From NCBI GenBank assembly GCA_903911145.1, contig CAIWCD010000015.1:1-64000 (forward strand): a stretch of 64,000 nt of DNA, read 5' to 3'. The notes under the pieces are model-generated. The model had not been told where the DNA came from and ran no database searches. It was given only the letters and a program-made list of their open reading frames with translations. How positions within the stretch are numbered: position 1 is the stretch's first letter; each line of letters starts with the position of its first letter. Source of the stretch: an uncultured delta proteobacterium (GTDB taxonomy: Bacteria; Myxococcota; Myxococcia; Myxococcales; 40CM-4-68-19). A program made the translations under genes and the position numbers. Positions 60,545 through 64,000 of the stretch are shown piece after piece.

Positions 60545-61333
60545 GTGAAGGTCCTCTTCGTCGGCGACATCTTCGGGAGCGCAGGCCGGCGCGCGGTTCG
60601 CCACTTCGTGCCCCGACTGCGGGCAGAGCGCGGCATCGATCTCTGCATCGGCAATTCGGAAAACTCCGCGGGAGGATCCGGCGTCACCATCGATGGCGCA
60701 AACGAACTGCTCGGCGCCGGTCTCGATCTGCTGACGGGCGGAAATCACATCTGGGACAAGCGGGAGATCAACGCGTATCTCGACCGACCGAATTCAAAGC
60801 AGCTGCGGCCCGCGAACTATCCGGAGGGCGCGCCCGGCCGCGGGCACGCGATTCTGCAGGATGCGCGCGGGCGCAAGCTGGGCGTGCTCAATCTCGAGGG
60901 GCGCGTCTTCATGAAGAACCTCGACTGCCCGTTCCGCGCGGCAGACCGACTGCTCGCAGAGCTGCGCAAAGAGACGCCCTGCGTCCTCGTCGATATGCAC
61001 TGCGAGACGACCAGCGAGAAGAATGCAATGGGCCACTTCCTCGACGGCCGCGCGTCGGCTGTGCTCGGCACGCACACGCACATCCAGACAGCGGACGCGC
61101 GCGTGCTGCGAGGAGGAACCGCGTTCATGACCGACGTCGGAATGTGCGGACCGTGGGACAGCGTGATCGGGATGAAGAAGGAACACGTCATCCAGCGATT
61201 CCTCACCTCTCGCCACGCGCCGTTCGAGCCGGCGAGCGAAGAGGTCTATCTGCAGGGTGCGCTGCTTGAGCTCGATGACGAGACGGGCCGCGCGATCAGC
61301 ATCGAACGAATCCAGGAGAGGCTGCCCGCATGA
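60545..61333 (+). CDS. ymdB: YmdB-type metallophosphoesterase
   Basis: A 262-residue enzyme of the TIGR00282/YmdB family, a di-metal phosphodiesterase active on 2',3'-cyclic nucleotides in Bacillus. [13 protein letters not shown] near 3-15, GNSENSAGG near 38-46, [11 protein letters not shown] near 65-75, [10 protein letters not shown] near 149-158 and [11 protein letters not shown] near 174-184 supply the metal ligands. The GTG start follows GGAG by 12 bases. Its stop overlaps the tyrS ATG. Confidence 0.93.
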   Translation: MKVLFVGDIFGSAGRRAVRHFVPRLRAERGIDLCIGNSENSAGGSGVTIDGANELLGAGLDLLTGGNHIWDKREINAYLDRPNSKQLRPANYPEGAPGRGHAILQDARGRKLGVLNLEGRVFMKNLDCPFRAADRLLAELRKETPCVLVDMHCETTSEKNAMGHFLDGRASAVLGTHTHIQTADARVLRGGTAFMTDVGMCGPWDSVIGMKKEHVIQRFLTSRHAPFEPASEEVYLQGALLELDDETGRAISIERIQERLPA

Positions 61334-62691
61334 GTATGCAAGACGAAGCGAAGAACGCACGCACGACCAATCCGCAGTCGCCGCTTGCGCCGATCCGCGC
61401 CGAGGCGAATCAGACCGGCGTCGATGCGACGACGCTGGCGATGCTCCGGCGCGCAACTCCCGCGGAACAGCTTGCCGAGGTCACACGCGGGGCCGTCGAC
61501 GTGCACACGCGCGAGGACCTGCTCAAGAAACTCGAGCGTGCGTACGAAAAAGGAACTCCGCTTCGCGTGAAGATGGGATTCGACCCAACAGCGCCCGATC
61601 TGCATCTGGGACACACGGTCCCGCTCGAGCGAATGCGGCGCTTTCAGGACCTCGGACACACGGTCATCTTCCTCATCGGAGATTTCACCGCGTCGATCGG
61701 AGATCCGACCGGCCGCAACACGACGCGCCCCCCGCTCTCTGACGAACAGATTCTCGCGAACGCAGATACTTATAAAAAACAAGTATTCAAGGTTCTCGAT
61801 GAGGGCCGCACCGAAGTCCGCTTCAACTCGGAGTGGTTCAAGACGCTCGGCGCGAGCGGGATGATCAAGCTCGCCGGGCGCTACACACTTGCGCGCATGC
61901 TCGAGCGGGATGACTTCAAGCGGCGCTACAACGAGGAGCGGCCGATCGCGCTGCACGAACTTCTCTATCCGCTCGCGCAGGGCTACGACTCAGTCGCGCT
62001 CAAGAGCGATGTCGAGCTCGGCTCGAGCGATCAGCTCTTCAATCTGCTCGTCGGGCGCCAGTTGCAGAAGGAGTACCAGCAGGCGCCGCAGGTCTGCCTG
62101 ACCGGTCCGTTGCTCGAGGGAACTGACGCGAAAGAGGTCGACGGGAAGATCGTCGGAGACAAGATGTCCAAGTCGCTCGGCAACTACGTCGGCATCGACG
62201 AGCCGGCGAACGAGCAGTTCGGCAAGCTGATGTCGATCACCGACGGACTGATGTGGCGCTACTACGAGTTGCTCTCGCGCAAGACGACACCGCAGATCGC
62301 GGAACTCCGCGCGGCAATCGCTGCAGGCTCGGCGCATCCGAAGACCGCGAAGGTCGATCTCGCGAAGGAGATTGTCGCGCGCTACCACGGCGCGGCGGCG
62401 GGCGAGGCGGCGGCGGCGGCGTTCGAGGCCCAGTTTGCGCGCAAGGAAGTTCCTGACGAGATCGAGGAACTGACGATCGAGCGCGAAGCGGGAGCGGAGA
62501 CGCTGCCGCTGCTCAAGGCGTTGACGCGGGCAAACCTGGCGGCGAGCGGAGGTGAGGCACGCAGGTTGATCGCGCAAGGAGGCGTGAGCATCGAGGGAGC
62601 GAAGATCTCTGATCCCAATGCCTCGCTTCCGGCCGGCGTGCATCTGCTGAAAGTGGGTAAGCGCAAGTTCGCGCGGATCACGGTGAAGTAG
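61330..62691 (+). CDS. tyrS: Tyrosyl-tRNA synthetase
   Basis: A 453-residue class Ic synthetase. [18 protein letters not shown] near 82-99 holds the HIGH-like HLGH (from 92), [16 protein letters not shown] near 224-239 the tyrosine pocket, and KMSKS begins at 278. A C-terminal S4 RNA-binding domain covers about 385-453. The ATG overlaps the ymdB stop as ATGA. An N-terminal extension of about 50 residues precedes the fold. An AT-rich patch encodes DTYKKQVF near 145-152. Confidence 0.96.
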   Translation: MSMQDEAKNARTTNPQSPLAPIRAEANQTGVDATTLAMLRRATPAEQLAEVTRGAVDVHTREDLLKKLERAYEKGTPLRVKMGFDPTAPDLHLGHTVPLERMRRFQDLGHTVIFLIGDFTASIGDPTGRNTTRPPLSDEQILANADTYKKQVFKVLDEGRTEVRFNSEWFKTLGASGMIKLAGRYTLARMLERDDFKRRYNEERPIALHELLYPLAQGYDSVALKSDVELGSSDQLFNLLVGRQLQKEYQQAPQVCLTGPLLEGTDAKEVDGKIVGDKMSKSLGNYVGIDEPANEQFGKLMSITDGLMWRYYELLSRKTTPQIAELRAAIAAGSAHPKTAKVDLAKEIVARYHGAAAGEAAAAAFEAQFARKEVPDEIEELTIEREAGAETLPLLKALTRANLAASGGEARRLIAQGGVSIEGAKISDPNASLPAGVHLLKVGKRKFARITVK

Positions 62692-62773
62692 CGCACGGAC
62701 ATCCGTCCGCTCGCGCCCCTATCTTCCGAGATATGGGCGCGTAACGAACGCCAGTCGCCGCAGTCTGTCGGGG

Positions 62774-63172
62774 ATGAACTTCACACGACGCGTGGCTACG
62801 GCCAACGATCTCGAACAGACGGTTGCGTTGCTCCGTGCGCAACTCGAAGAGCACGGTCAATCCCCGAGCGGCGACGACCTCGAACAAGCAACGCGCGTGC
62901 TGCTTGTCTCACCGGCGCTCGGGCGTGTGCTCCTCGCGGATGAACAAGGCAACGCAATTGGACTCGCGGTCCTCGCAACAACGTGGACTCTCGAGCGCGG
63001 CGGCCTGGCTGGATGGCTCGACGAGCTCTACGTCGCACCAGGGAGGCGCGGCATTGGAGTCGGTGCAGCGCTTCTCGACCGCGCAATCGCAATGGCGCGC
63101 GAGATGGGAGTCAGAGCGATGGAAGTTGAGGTTGCCGTCGATCATTCGCGAGCAGAACGGCTCTATCAATGA
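62774..63172 (+). CDS. GNAT acetyltransferase cut short by an in-frame TGA
   Basis: A 132-residue GNAT up to the first stop. LDELYVAPGRRGIGVGAALLDRA near 83-105 is the acetyl-CoA binding motif A. The frame ends at HSRAERLYQ, just where the family continues with LYxRxGF. Reading through the TGA at 63170 gives RGFEPLLRNRFALLLAEAS, then a TGA at 63230, exactly the missing C-terminal strand. A CGA-to-TGA change would explain it. It may be a nonsense allele, a pseudogene, or recoded. The next gene starts 2 bases after the second stop. Confidence 0.85.
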   Translation: MNFTRRVATANDLEQTVALLRAQLEEHGQSPSGDDLEQATRVLLVSPALGRVLLADEQGNAIGLAVLATTWTLERGGLAGWLDELYVAPGRRGIGVGAALLDRAIAMAREMGVRAMEVEVAVDHSRAERLYQ

Positions 63173-63233
63173 CGAGGATTTGAGCCTCTTCTTCGTAACC
63201 GATTCGCGCTCTTGTTGGCGGAGGCAAGCTGAG

Positions 63234-64000
63234 ATGCACGCCGAAACACGCTCATCGATTCCGCCCGAACTTCGAAGGTCCTACCTGCGTCTACTCCCCG
63301 AGGCCCAGGAGCTTTACCTTGAGCGACTGGTTGAGCAGGCAGAGAAGCTCGTCCTCTTCGAAAGAGGACGACCGGTTGGGTATGCCGCGATCCACAACGC
63401 AACCCTCGTCGAGTTCTTCGTCGTCCCCGAAAAGCGCGACAAGCTTGACGAGGCATTGGCATCAGTCGAGGCGTTTGGATTCCGGCGTGTGCTCAGCAAG
63501 ACTTTCGACGAGCCACTGCTGGCCGCACTCTCCGCATTGGACATGCATTCCCGCACTGTCGGCGTGCTGTTCCGCCGTATCAACCCAGCCCCTTCACCGC
63601 CGCTGGTGCCTTGCGTCGCGCGCTTTGGCGGCATCGGGGACATTGATGCGGTTCTCGCGATTCACGATGGCTTCTTCGACTCGGCGGCCGAGGTAGCGGA
63701 CTACGCACGCAGCGGAGGGCTGGTGCTCTTCGCCGACGTTTCGCGTCACCTGCTTGGTTGCGGGGTGATGCGGAGAATCACCGAGGAACAAGAGTTCGTC
63801 GATATCGGGATGGTGGTGGCCCCCAGCCACCGAACCCGCGGACTGGGCGCGCAGATCGCTTGGTGGCTCAAGGACTACTGTGAGCGAAAAGCAATCAAGC
63901 CTGTGTGTGGCTGCGACGTCGAGAACATCGGCTCGCGCAAGGCCCTCGAACGCGCAGGCTTCCGCTCGATCCATCGCCTCCTCGAGTTCAGTCGGACGAG
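63234..64000 (+). CDS. GNAT acetyltransferase (3' end outside window)
   Basis: About 255 residues are visible before the window edge. The N-terminal half has a weak GNAT-like fold (LVLFERGRPVGYAAIHNATLVEFFVVP), and the C-terminal half a clear GNAT motif: FVDIGMVVAPSHRTRGLGAQIA near 183-204 and NIGSRKALERAGFRSIHRLL near 230-249. It may be a double-GNAT protein. GGAGG lies 10 bases before the ATG. The frame is not listed as complete because its stop lies outside. Confidence 0.85.
   Translation, partial: MHAETRSSIPPELRRSYLRLLPEAQELYLERLVEQAEKLVLFERGRPVGYAAIHNATLVEFFVVPEKRDKLDEALASVEAFGFRRVLSKTFDEPLLAALSALDMHSRTVGVLFRRINPAPSPPLVPCVARFGGIGDIDAVLAIHDGFFDSAAEVADYARSGGLVLFADVSRHLLGCGVMRRITEEQEFVDIGMVVAPSHRTRGLGAQIAWWLKDYCERKAIKPVCGCDVENIGSRKALERAGFRSIHRLLEFSRT

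Noticed and set aside
63170-63200. Selenocysteine at the TGA of the GNAT gene
   Set aside because: Only a 4-bp stem (GAGG/CCTC) follows, and the family has Arg at this position, not Cys.

Overview
The window is a 64 kb piece of a GC-rich bacterial chromosome. Gene density, long antisense open frames, a Ser/Thr kinase, FHA, TPR and HEAT proteins, Gly/Cys-rich lipoproteins, a stand-alone class III cyclase and a B. subtilis-type SdhA with an LDH-like malate dehydrogenase point to a myxobacterium-like organism (Myxococcota, formerly Deltaproteobacteria). This is inferred from gene content; no rRNA gene is present. There is no phage, insertion sequence, integrase, tRNA or CRISPR array.

Layout. 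1-7 kb: a repeat protein running off the left edge, fur with its own Fur box, a cyclase fused to a lipoprotein-like coiled coil, a divergent protein with Fis-like helix-turn-helix units, and an FmdB zinc ribbon. 7-17 kb: a long minus-strand run (TPR/TonB-like protein, namZ, nadD, a beta-barrel, hemB, an RDD membrane protein, a fused pair of D-Ala-D-Ala-ligase-like ATP-grasp modules, a P1/DmpA peptidase, a tiny basic protein). 17-25 kb: a kinase-receiver fusion, then a surface-polysaccharide cluster (polyprenyl-phosphate sugar transferase, three glycosyltransferases, a GT87-like membrane protein) and udk. 25-36 kb: a ClpA-like unfoldase, a DUF2520 protein, then lipoprotein, TPR, FHA and HEAT genes of unknown role. 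36-45 kb: queF, a BoxD-like aldehyde dehydrogenase, an SDR, a diacylglycerol-kinase-like gene, and the TCA set mdh-sdhA-sdhB without an sdhC. 45-54 kb: hydrolases, an M19 dipeptidase, a D-threonine-aldolase-like enzyme, ychJ, icd and a large lipoprotein. 54-64 kb: pyk, a ComEA-like protein, DUF2252, aspartate aminotransferase, coaD, a 6S RNA gene with a clear promoter, ygfA, ymdB, tyrS, and two acetyltransferase genes, the first interrupted by an in-frame TGA.

How the genes fit together. Central metabolism is well represented (mdh, sdhAB, icd, pyk, aspC), with cofactor genes (hemB, nadD, coaD, queF, ygfA). Several genes concern D-amino acids, small peptides or muropeptides: the double ligase, the DmpA-type peptidase, NamZ, the M19 dipeptidase and the D-threonine-aldolase-like enzyme. 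A shared physiological role is only a suggestion.

Structure not explained by genes. Short AT-rich, often palindromic words recur inside and just after genes: TTAYCGAAW, TTTGAGTGCAA, TTGAACACCAA and TGCATRATTATGCA. A CTGTGCTA element lies close upstream of four genes, in three of them within 15 bases of the start codon, which suggests very short leaders. The best candidates for follow-up are these AT-rich words, the double ATP-grasp/P1 peptidase pair, the cyclase fusion and the TGA-interrupted acetyltransferase.
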